Shown one piece after another: positions 32,753 through 44,753 of a DNA stretch of 64,000 nt. Numbering within the stretch: the first letter of the stretch is position 1; each line of letters opens with the position of its first letter. Origin of the DNA: Capronia americana (lineage: Eukaryota; Ascomycota; Eurotiomycetes; Chaetothyriales; Herpotrichiellaceae); the NCBI GenBank assembly GCA_016110215.1, contig JADWQD010000007.1, positions 1,612,001-1,676,000 of the forward strand, read 5' to 3'. The translations under genes and the position numbers were made by a program. The notes beneath the pieces are model-generated. The model saw only the letters and a program-made list of their open reading frames with translations. It did not search any database and had not been told where the DNA came from.

Positions 32753-34183
32753 ATGGCGGGCACTCCTCGCCCGCGCATACTCGACGATGAGTTCGACTTC
32801 AATGCGGGCGATCTCTCGAAACAATTTGAGCAGTTACTACGCACAAGAAGGCTCAACGAACTCGAGCAACAAGCCAGATCCCCCCGATCATCTTCACCTC
32901 ACCTCGCACCCCGGACATCTTCACACGACTCACATGCCCCCAATTCTCCACAACCCTCAGTCGCACCTAGTTCACGCTCGTCACAACACCAACCGCCAAC
33001 CTACACCAACTTCCGAAGTTACCCTATCGTCCCTTCACCTCCACAGGACGGCCCCTCGATGAGATTCCGGAGCATGCTCCTCACACTATCCATGACTCCT
33101 GTCAAATACGAGAACCCGGGCTTATTGGACGAAGCCTTGACCCACGTTCCCATTGACAGAATATACTCTGAGGCCGAGGAGGAACACAACCTGTTGAAGG
33201 GGCTCGCCGCTTCCAAAGGTGACAATGTGAAGCCTGAATGGGGCTATCTGGACTGTGTGATCAGGTCGCTGCTCAGGTTCGTAACAGCCAAGGCAACTGC
33301 TTTCGTTCAATTCTGACCAAATTCTCAGGTGGTTCAAGCGCTCTTTCTTTTCCTTTGTCAATAACCCTCCGTGTCAACGATGCCACGGTGCCACGGTCGC
33401 CCGCGGCCAGACTCCTCCTACCCCCGATGAAGTTGCTCGCGGGGCAACAAAGACGGAACTATACCAGTGTACTGGTCTTGGCTGCCAGGCTTTCGAAAGG
33501 TTTCCTCGATATGGCGAGGTCTGGACACTGCTCGAGACCCGGAGAGGACGGGCAGGAGAGTTTGCCAACTGCTTCAGTATGCTGTGTCGCGCTGCTGGTG
33601 CCAGAGTCCGCTGGGTGTGGAATAGTGAAGACCATGTCTGGACTGAGATTTACAGCGATCACCAACGAAGGTGGATTCATGTCGACCCTTGTGAAGAGAT
33701 GTGGGATAATCCGAGAGTATACACTGAAGGTGAGCCAAATGCCCGTTTCGACTTATGGGCGCCGTGATGCTGACTTATTGCCCATTAGGCTGGAATCGCA
33801 GAATTGCCTACTGCATTGCCTTCTCAAATGATGGTGCGACCGACGTCACGCGACGCTATGTCCGCAACTCCCGCTATCAGCTGCCCAGGACTCGTTGCCC
33901 CGAGGAGGTCCTTCTTTGGATCATGCATGAAATACGCAAAATTCGGAGAGAAAACATGGACAAGTCCGTCAGAGCACAGTTGATGCGGGAAGACGACAGA
34001 GAGGAGAGGGAGCTCCGCAGCTATGTTGCCCATTCCCTGGCTAACGACATGATCAATTCTATGCCTGGCGCAGCCAATTCCCAGCATCCTGACGAGGTCA
34101 AGCGTCCCGTCGACCCACATCAACCACAAGAGGAGGTCAGTCAGTGGCCTCAGCAACACATGGACCAGCCGGGCCGTCGATGA
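32753..34183 (+). CDS. png1: PNG1, peptide:N-glycanase homologue lacking the catalytic cysteine
   Basis: Three exons (32753-33276, 33329-33729, 33789-34183) encode 439 residues. The protein has a disordered N-terminus (to about 100), a transglutaminase-like core and a charged C-terminal tail. Four zinc-ligand cysteines are present: C190 and C193 (CQRC), C222 and C227 (CTGLGC). The catalytic His277 (EDHVWTE) and Asp294 (HVDPCE) are kept, but the active-site motif GRCGEW of yeast and mammals reads GRAGEF here: Ala250 (codon GCA) replaces the nucleophilic Cys. Loss of activity in filamentous ascomycete PNG1 is known from Neurospora, where the protein still matters for polar growth. So this is probably a structural or ERAD-adaptor protein, not a deglycosylase. 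The family assignment is firm. Confidence 0.93.
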
Positions 34184-35271
34184 TGTTGACGACACCGACT
34201 CGACCCCTTGCTGGCATGTCACCAACCTTGGTTATCATATTCCTCTTTTTTGCTTTGCACGATTACGCCGTTACGTCTGGCCTGATGATACCTCGCCACT
34301 ATCCGATATGGAATATTTCTTTTTGTACGCAGCATGCACAGTACAGGCGCTTTGTGTGTGGTCCGGTACGCACTGCATTTACTGGCGGGCAAAGCACAAT
34401 CAAGCCTTTGGGACTGGGTACTCGGCGAAATCAGGATATTCGAATTTTGTGCATCTATGCGTGGTCTGCAGTGCGGTTGCATCTACATATATTACATACT
34501 ACTGGGTCGGCAGAAGGCTGCTGCCACGACAAAAGGGATCAACGGCGTCATGTTGTTACGAGCGAGGGGCCCTCTGAGATATCATCTACGCATCTTGTGG
34601 GGGGTTACGATACCATATGTGGGACAGGTACTGGCATCTGTGGAAGAACAGTTTCGCAGGAAGAACGAAGTACAGAGGAGATACCCAGCAAGAAGAAGAC
34701 TATACCACTTTTCCGAACCGTTAAACGACAGGATCTGCTCGTAGCCCCCCAGCTCACTCCTGCCTTCCCACAGCGGTGTACGTACGCAATCCGGTGCTTG
34801 GACGAATGGCCGACGTAGACTGCTACAAAGTCGTCGTAATCTTATCTGCATGAGCTGATCAGCTCCACCAGGCCGCACACGACGCGATGCTGTACGTTGC
34901 CTTTGCCTTTTCGGCAGATGGATCAAAGAGGGCTTGTGCCATTGCTGCCCTAAGGCGCTCCGATTGACAGTTTTCGTCCTCTGGATTCTATATCCGTTAG
35001 ACAGGGTTGGTCACTCGCCCGAGCACCAAGGGAGAGGGATGATAGACTGCATACGGAGGACTATTCACATTAAGCCTAGCCAAATCCCCAGACCAACGCC
35101 TGCATGGCTGGCTGTGTGACAAGTGGGCTTCAATGTTCATGTCACCCACCTACCAACCCACCAACCCACACACACACACACACACACACTAACTCACTCA
35201 CTCCCTCCCTCCCTCCCTCCCTCCCTCCTTCACCCGCAGGATCACGACAGGTCCCAGCATCTACGAGGACT
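34184..35271. other. Intergenic region between convergent genes
   Basis: 3' flanks of PNG1 and UTP4. Contains the microsatellite at 35167-35228. No coding potential that I trust. Confidence 0.6.
35167..35228. repeat. (CA)n followed by (CTCC)n microsatellite
   Basis: CA dinucleotides at 35167-35189, a short ACTCACTCA stretch, then seven CTCC units at 35201-35228. It sits about 45 bases beyond the UTP4 stop codon, probably in its 3' UTR. Confidence 0.9.
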
Positions 35272-38200
35272 CTAGACATCCCACTCCTGGCCGCCATCGA
35301 AGCGGGGGACTTGGTCAATGTCGTAGATGGGGCGCTCGACAATGATGACTTCGATGTTTGTGCTTGGGTTTGCGTCTGCGTCTGCCTCGCCTCTGCCATC
35401 CTCGTGCTTGAGCGCGGCTGAGTCGGCTGAGTCGACTACTGGAGTTGAGATGGAGCGCAAGGTGGAAGGAGCAGCAGGAGAGACCATGGGCAGTCCGGGA
35501 CCTATCACTGAAATGCCGAGGATGGAATGATACTCAAAGGTATTCCAGTGGAGCCAGGGGCGTGGTGTCTTTGTCTTGATTGCTGTCACGGCGGAAGTCG
35601 CCTGCTCGGCAGGGTCCGGTACGGTGGTACCGTTCTGATGCTGATGTTGCTGCTCACGCTCACGCTCAGCGCGTCGCATGAGTGCAAGGGCGTTGTCTAG
35701 CTCCATATTATCGTCTTCGTCTTCGCCTCCTTCCGCGGGTTGACTGTCTTCCTCATCAAGATCAATCATCTCCGAATCCTCGCCCGCAGCATTCTTGAAC
35801 CTGCGAACGAATCTGCCGACGCCAGTCTCGCGCTCTTGCGGCCGTATTTCATCACCCGCCCCTGTATTTCGTTTCCTCTTCCTGCTTCGTTCTTGGTCTC
35901 GCTGCGCCGCGGTGCGCGAGTTCGGGGTACTCCGAGAATACGTTGCAGTGCCGTCGAGTTTGACGCCGTTGATCACAGGCTCGAGCACATCGTATCGCCC
36001 TAGACGGCCAATCTTCTCTGCTCCACCATCCGGAGCGCGGTTTGACGCGTCGTTGCCCTTCTTGTGACTCTTTTCGTGGCCTTCGCGCTCGTGCTGCGGG
36101 AAGTTTTTCGACACATCCAGCATTGCGACCCAGCTACTCCCGTACAGCCATAGTCGTGAGCCCTTATTGCGCACGTCCCCACAATCCCAAAAACAGCCAA
36201 TCACTCGGTCTTTGATTCTTGTGAAATCACGGGGTAGGAACTGGGAAGGGTTGCGCCGCGACCAATCGGAGAGGGTTGAGGACAGCACGTCGAATTCCGT
36301 GATCTGATGCGTGGCCGTGACGGCAAAGAGCTTCGCCGCGGCCGGGGAGGGGCGTTCCTGTGCGACGGGGTGTGGATTGTGCCGTGTGGCGTGGAGACCA
36401 AAGTTATCGTGTGTGGAATGTGTTAGGACAATAGGAGAGGGACGGAAGCTCAACGCCAGAATGGCGGAATCGAGCTTTGGGAGGGACGAGCCCGCGGGAT
36501 TGCGGATCCATCTCTGGGCATGGATGACCGGGGAGGAAGAGTCGTCGTCCTGGTCCGTCGATGTTGTAGAGGACGAAGAGCCCGACGACGACTCCGAGGA
36601 GTGATCCGATCCTGTCGTGTCGATGAAACCGAGATCCTCGTGCCCTTCAAGGGTCCAGACTTCAATCGACCCGGACAAGTCTCCCACCGCGAGCATGCGA
36701 CTGTCACTTGAGAAGGCGGTTTGAGCGATGGTCTGGCTGTACGTGCCTAAGAGTGAAGAAGATAAGGGTCGCGATTGACGGTAAAGCTTGACGACTTTCT
36801 CGTGGATGCTGGGGCGTCCCTTGGGATCTGATGGCGCCGTGACCTTGACGAGAGCCACGGCGTTGTCTTTTCGGATGGTGAAAAGCCATTTTCCGTCGGG
36901 AGAAAACCCGACTTGTCTCGCTCCTAGACGAGCAACCGTAGGCGGGAGGTCGATTTGTCTGGTGCGGAGTCCGGGGTTCCCCGACACATGGGGGGGCTTT
37001 CGCAGCTGGAACAGCTTGACGCTGTTGAGAGTAGCGGCCACGATGAACTGGCCGTCCTCAGAGATCTGAGCGTTTTGAATACTTTCCTCGCCTTGCAAGG
37101 TCAGTCTGGCCACAGCCTCATAATGTGGGCCCGCGGCTTCTTCTGGGCTGTCGTCGCTTGGTGAATGGTGATACTTTGGCACATGATAAATCATGATCTC
37201 GCGGTCCCACCAGGATATGAACAGCCTGGAAGTCCTTGACGCGGAGACCTGGGGTCTCTGTGGAAGATGCGGGAGTGCGCGGTGATATTCGGTTTGTGAG
37301 TGGCGGATGGGGACGACGACAGGCCGCGTATCCATACCCCCTGACACCAAGATGCTCAGGTCCTTGCTCTCGAAGCTGGCGGCACATTTGACGTCGTGCT
37401 GGTGATACCGCTTGTGAGCAACTTCGGCCCATCTTGTCCTTTGCGTGCCTGAGTGAATGGGAACTTGCTTGTAGGTTACGGTTCTTCGATCCACGCCGAC
37501 GGAGAATATGGTGTCTCCAGAGGCACTGAAGGCAATATCGAGGACATCGGCTTCGTGGCTACTCAACCGCTGAACCAAGGAGTAGTTTTTGGAATCCCAG
37601 ATCTTCAGTTCTCCTGAGGAATCGCCGGAGACAATTGTGCCATCAGGCAGACACTTGACGCTCCATACCACTGAGTTGCTGCTTCCTTCGGCCGGTTTGC
37701 CTAAGCTCATATTCCGGACGATTCTTCTGCTGGGGACGTCGATGATCCGTATTGTGCTGTCTTCATAGCCAGCAACCAGAGTGTCGCGACCTCGCCAGGC
37801 CAGACTTAGAACTTTGGGCTTTTTGACCGGTGGTTGCGCTAGGACTCGACCATATCGTAGATCGTCATCTTCGGTCGAAAAGAGGACGATGGTGCCATCC
37901 GAGCATCCTGCCGCAAGCAACTGTGATCCTGAGCCCGGGAGTAGCGTGTCCGGCACTTTGTTGGCTTTAATCTGCGGTTGTGGTGCAAAACACCAAATAT
38001 CCCCGAAATTCCCCTCCGCTTTCCTCTTCGGCATCCCCGTGCACAAGTCCCATTCGGTGATGGCGGTCGAGCCGCCCGTGCTGAACAGCCGCAGTGGTCC
38101 TCTCGAGTATTTCTGCCCGTTGACGGTCTCGTCTTCATCCACGAGCAGGTCCCGGGTCCACGCAAGCTGCTCTATCGTTGTGCTTATGCTCCCCCTTAGA

Positions 38201-38382
38201 ATTGTTTCTTGTACCCAGAGCCCATTCGATGGGTTCCATATTTCAATGTCGCCATTGTTGCGGCCGAGTGCTAGGCGGAGGTCGGATGGTGTCTTGAGTT
38301 TTGGGTCGGAAAGGTGCGAGAATGCGAGGGCATTGATGGGCTGTGGAGGATATTGCACAAAGCGGCATCTGTGGATGTCCAT
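35272..38382 (-). CDS. utp4: UTP4 (cirhin-like), U3 snoRNP/t-UTP WD40 protein
   Basis: A single-exon 1036-residue protein from an ATG at 38382. The N-terminus (MDIHRCRFVQYPPQPINALAF) is characteristic of UTP4/cirhin. Two WD40 propellers span roughly residues 15-700, with repeats such as LRLALGRNNGDIEIWNP, TIVSGDSSGELKIWDSKNY and LAVGDLSGSIEVWTLEG. Acidic and Ser-rich inserts (STDQDDDSSS; DEEDSQPAEGGEDEDD) and basic patches (RSRKRKRN) are frequent in nucleolar proteins. UTP4 belongs to the UtpA/t-UTP complex that binds the 5' end of pre-rRNA early in 90S pre-ribosome assembly. The protein is longer than yeast Utp4 (about 780 residues) mainly through low-complexity C-terminal inserts. The last segment returns to ordered sequence (WLHWNTFEYHSILGISVIG). 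Confidence 0.92.
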   Translation of the reverse strand: MDIHRCRFVQYPPQPINALAFSHLSDPKLKTPSDLRLALGRNNGDIEIWNPSNGLWVQETILRGSISTTIEQLAWTRDLLVDEDETVNGQKYSRGPLRLFSTGGSTAITEWDLCTGMPKRKAEGNFGDIWCFAPQPQIKANKVPDTLLPGSGSQLLAAGCSDGTIVLFSTEDDDLRYGRVLAQPPVKKPKVLSLAWRGRDTLVAGYEDSTIRIIDVPSRRIVRNMSLGKPAEGSSNSVVWSVKCLPDGTIVSGDSSGELKIWDSKNYSLVQRLSSHEADVLDIAFSASGDTIFSVGVDRRTVTYKQVPIHSGTQRTRWAEVAHKRYHQHDVKCAASFESKDLSILVSGGMDTRPVVVPIRHSQTEYHRALPHLPQRPQVSASRTSRLFISWWDREIMIYHVPKYHHSPSDDSPEEAAGPHYEAVARLTLQGEESIQNAQISEDGQFIVAATLNSVKLFQLRKPPHVSGNPGLRTRQIDLPPTVARLGARQVGFSPDGKWLFTIRKDNAVALVKVTAPSDPKGRPSIHEKVVKLYRQSRPLSSSLLGTYSQTIAQTAFSSDSRMLAVGDLSGSIEVWTLEGHEDLGFIDTTGSDHSSESSSGSSSSTTSTDQDDDSSSPVIHAQRWIRNPAGSSLPKLDSAILALSFRPSPIVLTHSTHDNFGLHATRHNPHPVAQERPSPAAAKLFAVTATHQITEFDVLSSTLSDWSRRNPSQFLPRDFTRIKDRVIGCFWDCGDVRNKGSRLWLYGSSWVAMLDVSKNFPQHEREGHEKSHKKGNDASNRAPDGGAEKIGRLGRYDVLEPVINGVKLDGTATYSRSTPNSRTAAQRDQERSRKRKRNTGAGDEIRPQERETGVGRFVRRFKNAAGEDSEMIDLDEEDSQPAEGGEDEDDNMELDNALALMRRAEREREQQHQHQNGTTVPDPAEQATSAVTAIKTKTPRPWLHWNTFEYHSILGISVIGPGLPMVSPAAPSTLRSISTPVVDSADSAALKHEDGRGEADADANPSTNIEVIIVERPIYDIDQVPRFDGGQEWDV

Positions 38383-39588
38383 GGTTGTATGCTAATAACA
38401 CTGTTGATATCGAAGCGGGCTCATTGCCCTTGGTTTGGGCGGTGGAAGGCGTCGACAAATGACTGCGGCGCTCGCTCGTAGGAAAAAAAGTTGCTCTGAT
38501 CAGTAGCAACAGAGCGTGCAGGGCTTATCGATAAGCTTAAATGGAATATTTTCCTCCGTGCCTCCGCACTTTCTGCAACGCTACTGGCGCGGGCTGATGC
38601 TCCTGGCGCCTGTGAAAACTCACTTCCCCAACGTAAGGCTGCCATGGTTCGCTGTGCCTGCAGTTTGGAAGAAGGTCCCGGGGAGTAAAGGATACTGGTC
38701 CTGGACGAGATGTTTTGAAGACAGCACGGTGTGCTTCTGCAGTGTGCCAGTTGGAGACTGCGGAGGGACTCGGCCAATGGGCAGGCACGCAGGCAAGTGG
38801 CTGAGTACTCGGTATGCATCACCGCGCCTTGTCTGCATCAAAGTCTTGGGACTCGTTACGCCCCCGAAGACTTCCGGCCATGCCACCTAGGCCCATGATC
38901 TGCACCCGGAGACTCTAGCCCATAGGGCTGATTTTGACCACCCCGACCATGATCCACAGTCATCATCTGCTAAGTTTCCTCACCTTCTCCTAAGAATTCT
39001 CTGCAGCATTTCCCGCTGCTGACCTAGTCTGCTTTCTTGTGAGCTTGTGAGCTTGTCGGCTTGTCATGGAGATAAGCGCAATTTAAGATCATTTAATCGC
39101 CAGTTGGCAGACGTCTCGAGACGGCGTGCAATCAAACCGGCGAAGTGGAACAACAACTCACAAAACACGAACGCTGGGCTTTGGATCAGGCATGGTCTCA
39201 GGCAACAGAAATCACTGCAGACCATTCTGAGTCTTGCTGATATCTTCGTTGTGACTCCGGGATTAGGGTGGATGCATTTCATGTCGACATACCGTTGACG
39301 CACCATTGATGCCAACCCTCTGCCTATCCTACCAACAGAAACTCAGAAAACTCATACAACCGAGGGTTTAAGGTTTTGCTCCCTTTGTCAGCCGATTCCG
39401 ACGATCGAAAACCGCTCAGACGCATCTTCGTTGCCTCTTATTCTGTTGGAATATTCAATTTCAGAATTTGGCCCCAAGAAGCGTGATTGTGTGATGTCCG
39501 GCCTTTGAGGCACAACGACGTTCGTAAGAGGATGACGGCCTGTGCGCAGCATTTCATGTGAAGAACGTCCCGGCGCCCAGTAGCGACA
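38383..39588. other. Intergenic region between divergent genes
   Basis: About 1.2 kb of bidirectional promoter for UTP4 and the regulator at 39589. Short frames on both strands overlap each other and start on non-ATG codons. Confidence 0.55.
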
Positions 39589-41443
39589 ATGCCGACCCTG
39601 ATAAACTACAACCAGTCAACATTCAAAAACCAACCGAAGCCCAACAAACGCCGGCTACAGGAACTGCAACACTCGGCCGCAAGGGCGCATGCCGCAAGAG
39701 TAGCGTACTGGCGGAAGAAGGGCGTTCCATTGGCCAAGCCGAAGAGTCCCGAGCGAAGCCAGAGCCAGGACGACAGCAACTCGAATGCGTCGACCGAATC
39801 TGCCATCCATGTGAAGCAGGAGCCTGGCGGAGTTGTTGAACCATTGACGAATCGCAGCAGCTGCGCGAGTGACGAAGCTAAACCGGCCACTGAAGCTCCC
39901 TCCACCAAAGATGTCAGCCATGGCCGTCTTTATACGACCAGAAGCGTGTCTGGTTCGACTGTGACGACGTCCTACTCAGCCTCAACCCCAAATACATATA
40001 AGTGGCAACAGAACTCGGAGACTGCCTCATCAGAGGAGGGCCAAGCTCTCGAACTATGGGGGAAGTCAGCCGCCTCCCCCAAGCTAACTCGACTTCCTAT
40101 ATCCAATCTCTTCGACCCCTTCAATACCACCCCGATTGCTCAGGATGCGGAGGTTGTGGCAGCCATGGATCACTGTATCAACACGCCCACCCGCCCTTGA
40201 ACTCTCTGCTAATTATCTACAGATATCAACAACTGGGCTCCTTCGCAGAGACCTGGTCTAAAGTATCAGACGAAAGATAACCCACTTATCAGAGATGCTT
40301 TCCCGGCAGCTCTCCAAAGTGTAGAGCTTTTCGAAGCCACTGTCGCCCTCTGTCTGAGCTTCAAAGCGGCCAGTCAAAACTTTCAAACCGGCATGTGCAA
40401 TTGGTCACTCTACCACAAGGGCCAGGCACTCGCCGCGATTCGGAACAAACTGTACTCGGGCTGGGTGGACGAGGCAGTCATACTGGCCACGGTATTTTTG
40501 ATGATCATTGATGTAAGACTTGGTCAGAGCGACTGCCCCGGCCTTGCTGACAGGTCTAGAATGTCTTTCTGGACATCCAGGCTTACGAAACTCATCTGCA
40601 CGGACTCCGAAAGATGGCCAAAGCCTTCAAAGCTGCAAGTAGTAAAGAGCTGTTTGGGGGTTCTCTGCTGTCGTTTATAGCATGGTACGTGGTCAAGCGC
40701 TGAGCGAACCCCTCCAAATGCTGATGCACATAAAAAGGGCGGAATCCAACGCATTACTGCTGTTCGGCGATCGCATCGCCTTACACAAGACTGCCACAGA
40801 CGGTGCTTGCTTAGAATACCCAAGGCAGCCATTTCCAAGCACGCTGACAATCGTCATTGGTACTCTGACACCCGGTTTTCAGTCGCTGGCATCTGATGGT
40901 CACCTCTCGGTGGAAGTCCTCTCCAACCTCGCCAAAACAGTTCATTGGACTCGCTGCATTGACGCGGAACCGGGCAAAAGCTCGAGCGGGACCGACCAAG
41001 CATTTCTGACGAACTTCGATCCTCGGGCAAACAGCGCCGACCTTATGAGATTATGCCGGGCTTCCAGCGAGGAACATGCGGTGGAAAGAGCAATCTGCAA
41101 GGCTGTCTACATATACTATGCCAATCTGTTGGGCTGGACGTGTCGATGTTCCGGTTACCGGCGGGTGGTCGAAGAGTTGGGGAGCGCGTTGCGCTCGTGG
41201 GATTTCCAAGAGACGTGGGACAGAGACTTGTGGAAGTGGCTGGCTCTTGTCACAGCCAATGCGGCCCGACGTGGGAAGCTGCAGCATTTGCAGGCGGAAG
41301 TGATGGCAGGCTTGTTTGCCTTGGGCGGCTCGGGGCAGGACTGGAAGTCCGTGCAAATGGCAGCTAAAAAATTCTTGTTCCACAGCAAGCTGGGTCGCGA
41401 ATGGGAAATGTGTTGGGATATAGCGCATACATCGATCGCATGA
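39589..41443 (+). CDS. Fungal-specific transcription-factor-domain protein without a zinc cluster
   Basis: Four exons (39589-40174, 40223-40512, 40560-40684, 40738-41443) encode 568 residues. Introns of 47-53 nt have GTATCA, GTAAGA and GTACGT donors; all joins are in frame. The N-terminus has no Cys6 cluster; instead it carries KRRLQELQHSAARAHAARVA, a basic helical segment (AHAARV) seen in many filamentous-fungal regulators of this class that lack a zinc finger. Residues 190-560 resemble the Fungal_trans_2 helical domain (AALQSVELFEATVALCLSF; a long exon-4 repeat of helices). The gene precedes a Zn2Cys6 regulator on the same strand by 460 bases. Targets are unknown; DNA binding by the basic segment is inferred. 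Confidence 0.75.
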
Positions 41444-41905
41444 TGTTAGCAAACAGGTAGTGCAACACCAGTCACATCCCCTTTATGGCAGAGAGTAGGC
41501 CTTCGGGACGCTTCTTACGTGCAGTGTGCTGGAGCGCTGTGCAAGAGCGGCAACAGCGTACAAGAGAGGTAGACAAGCCGATTGAACATCTCGCCGAGAC
41601 GTAGATTAATGTAGAAATGCCCCTGTCTAAGCTGCGTCTTCGGTCAGTAACAAGGAGGCTGTGCTCGTTGTATCATCGGGGCCAGACGCATCCGGGCACC
41701 GCGCGTTGCCGCTTTTGGTGGTTCGCATTCGTGCTTCGGCAATCCTCATTTAGAGTCCGGAAGTCTCCCTCACCTTTTCTTCTGGATCAATTCACTTCTG
41801 TCTCTTCCAGTTCTGTGCGGGCGATGGTCTCTAATACACTAGCTGTGGTAGTACACTATCGGGTCTTCTCTCAACAATCTTCAGAATCTAAGGGGCATCT
41901 GCAAG
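41444..41905. other. Short intergenic region between two regulators
   Basis: 462 bases with no recognised feature; it contains the promoter and 5' leader of the Zn2Cys6 gene. Confidence 0.55.
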
Positions 41906-44181
41906 ATGAGCGAAGTTGAAACAACTCCGTAAGGCCGACCAGCTCAATCGCGATCGAAGCGCGTTCCTAACCAACCTGTACAGGACCGATGGGAAAATCG
42001 TCAAGCGAGCTTGCACAGAATGTCGGCAACAGAAGGTACGTCGTGGTAGATAATGGCCTCGTTGCGATAATAATTGCTCGCCCATAGGCAAAATGCGATG
42101 CATATTTGGACCTCGACAAGCCCTGCTCGAGATGCCGGAAGATGCACAGAGAATGTATTATCTCAGAACCGTTCAGAAGAGAACACAAGCGCAAGTACGC
42201 ATCCTAGACTTCATTCCGATGCCGCCAGGGATGCATACTCACCGATGCCTGGTTACAGGCGAATTTCCGAGCTTGAGCAACAGACGGACGAGCTCCAGGA
42301 ACGCCTCCGAGCCTCGAGCCATGCGGAATCTGTCACATTGCCTGGGTCATCCTGGGCTGCTGTCAATGACTTGCCGCCCGCCAATGCTGACACCGACAGC
42401 CGTCTAGCTTCGGTTGCGCCTTTCTTTAGACAAGATGCAATTGCGCCCGTCTCGTTTCGATCCTTCCCTCGAACAGCAGTGGAATCACTACAGACCCCAG
42501 AGAGCCTGCCCCACGACTTTCAATCCTCAGGTGCCTTGTCACGAACTATAGACGGACAGTCCGTCGACTCGAAGGACATTGACGCCATGTTTCAGCTGTG
42601 AGTCTTTTCGGAGGCCGTCATACGGGCAATTGGCTGAGCGTGTACAGTTATTTCCGGGACTATGCAGTCCTCCTACCCATCCTCGATCCGGCTATCACAC
42701 CCAACGAATACTATAAGCTTTCTCCTTTTCTCTTCTGGGCGGTGATCGGAACCTCCTGCCGGACATACTCGAAAAACCCCACGCTGCTGTCTGTATTGCC
42801 GATCAAGATCCAGACCATGGCTCTAATGTCATTAAATACCCCTCAAGTCACGTTGCATATTGTGCAAGCAATGTTGCTGCTCCTTCATTGGCCGTTTCCA
42901 AAGTCAAATCATGGGCACGACTTGACATTTCCACTCTCTGCAGCTGTCTTACATATGGCAATGCAAATCGGACTACACCTACCTGTTGCCAGCCAAGAGT
43001 TCAGTAAGAACCGGGTCAGACTCACCGAAGAGGAACTCAGGATACGGGCTGAGACGTGGGGATATTGCACGCTTATCTATCAGCGGTATGTGATGGAGCC
43101 GTTCCTCGAGCACGGCAGGTGCTAATCCATTTTGTCCAGATTTTGCTGGTACAAGGGCAATCCGGCGACACCGATGTTGGACGTCCCGCACGATCACGAG
43201 CAACGACGAGAGCTATTCCAGAGAATATCTCCCAAGTTAAAGTTCGAACTAAAATTGCAAGATGTAGTCACCAGATGCTGCATAGCAGTGGCCCAGAACG
43301 GTCTTCGCAACATGACCGCCGACCAAGAAAGATCTCTGGACACACTGCTAAATGTGTTCCAGGCCCAGATCGCCAGCGTCGGACTTGAATGCGCCTCAGA
43401 GCTTCATCACCTCTACGTACAAGTGGCCACCCTGGTCGTTCAAGCGTTCAATTTATGGAAGACCCCAGCGGCGCAAGACCCTACAACCCTGTATGACCTC
43501 TGTGTGTCATCTTGCCGGGTCGTCGAATCCTTTGAGGCTCTAGACAAGTCCGGACATATCTGCCTGTCAGCATCGGGGATTTATTTCATATACAGTGTGA
43601 TGGTGCCCAGCCATATTCTTCTGCGGCTGCTCAAGACATCCTTCAGCCGATACATCGACGTTGAACGAGCCAGATCTGCCCTCTTTTTGGGAATCAGCCT
43701 CCACAAGAAGATGAGCGTGCAGAACGATGACGTCCCTGCACGTAATGGTGTGGCTCTCACGCAACTCTGGAATAGTGTGCATGTTTTCAAAAGACAGAAT
43801 GGAAGTGAGGCGGTCGCCCTGCGCATTCGCAGCCGATTGACGGGCAGCATTGTCCTCGATGGCGTTGTCTGGTGGCGGGAGGAGTTTGGAGGCTTCGTGG
43901 GTGTCTATCCGCCGCCATTATGTGACAATCGAAATGGTATGACCAACAGTGCTTCGCCACCCAGGAGTGCTTCGCTGACAGCCAGGATAGAGGAAGCTCT
44001 TCGAAGCGATTCGGCCGGTGGATCCAATGACGTTGCTGTTACCGAGAGTGCGATGACTCCGGCAATAAAGCCCGACTATTCGACATTTATGGACGATCCT
44101 ATGTTGACGGAATTTGGCTGGCCTGTCTCCGACGACATATTTTCATCGATATGGACCGATGGCCATGTACCCACGATATGA
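41906..44181 (+). CDS. Zn2Cys6 transcription factor
   Basis: Six exons (41906-41928, 41984-42035, 42088-42194, 42259-42597, 42648-43085, 43140-44181) encode 666 residues. Very small exons 1-3 build the zinc cluster: C18-x2-C21-x6-C28-x9-C38-x2-C41-x6-C48, with a typical intron inside the loop after Lys25. This Gal4-type cluster binds two zinc ions and recognises CGG-type half sites. A short linker and a coiled-coil element (RISELEQQTDELQERL, about 62-77) follow, then the helical regulatory domain (about 175-560; Leu3/War1-like appearance, for example RFCWYKGNPATPM). The C-terminus is acidic and Ser-rich (DPMLTEFGWPVSDDIFSSIW), a possible activation region. All splice ends and phases agree. 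Targets cannot be read from sequence. Confidence 0.9.
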
Positions 44182-44753
44182 TCGTGATTGGCAGGCTTAC
44201 AATTACGAATACAGTACTCTACCAGGGCCGCTCCTCGAGTTCTGGCCGGCCAAAAAGCAGCACAAGGGAAGCCCGGTACCGGTCTCGCTTAGTTGCTCCC
44301 CGTATTGAGTTGCCCAATCATGAACGGAACCGATGCCGATTACTCTCCAAAACCGGTGCCATGATCTCCGGTACGGGAATTCCGACAAATTCTCGGACCA
44401 TGAGCAGCCCATTGCGAAGATAAGTAGCGGACGTAAACCGGCCTGCCGGCTTCATTGCATGGGATGCTTCATAAAGTCCTGGCTTTCGACTAAAGCGATA
44501 GTCCACCTCGACTCTGTACCAACCCCACCCATCGAGGCGATATCTTCGAGCATCTGATCAATCTTGGCCAGACCGATGGCTTAGGACTGAGGCCACTGCT
44601 TCAGAGCACCTGTATATGTCCGAGCTGAAGCAGTAATTCTTATCTCGGTGTCGACACATCAACACCACCTGCCAAAATCAAAGCGAGCAAAAGACGAGAC
44701 CTTCAATACATGTTCTGAAGTCCAACGACCACTGGCTCGATACCAACGGCAGG
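44182..44753. other. Intergenic region
   Basis: 572 bases between same-strand genes. Short frames here have no features. No RNA gene recognised. Confidence 0.55.

Noticed and set aside
38516..38890. 124-codon plus-strand frame upstream of UTP4
   Set aside because: No ATG start near its beginning; opposite-strand frames of similar length suggest chance in GC-rich promoter DNA.
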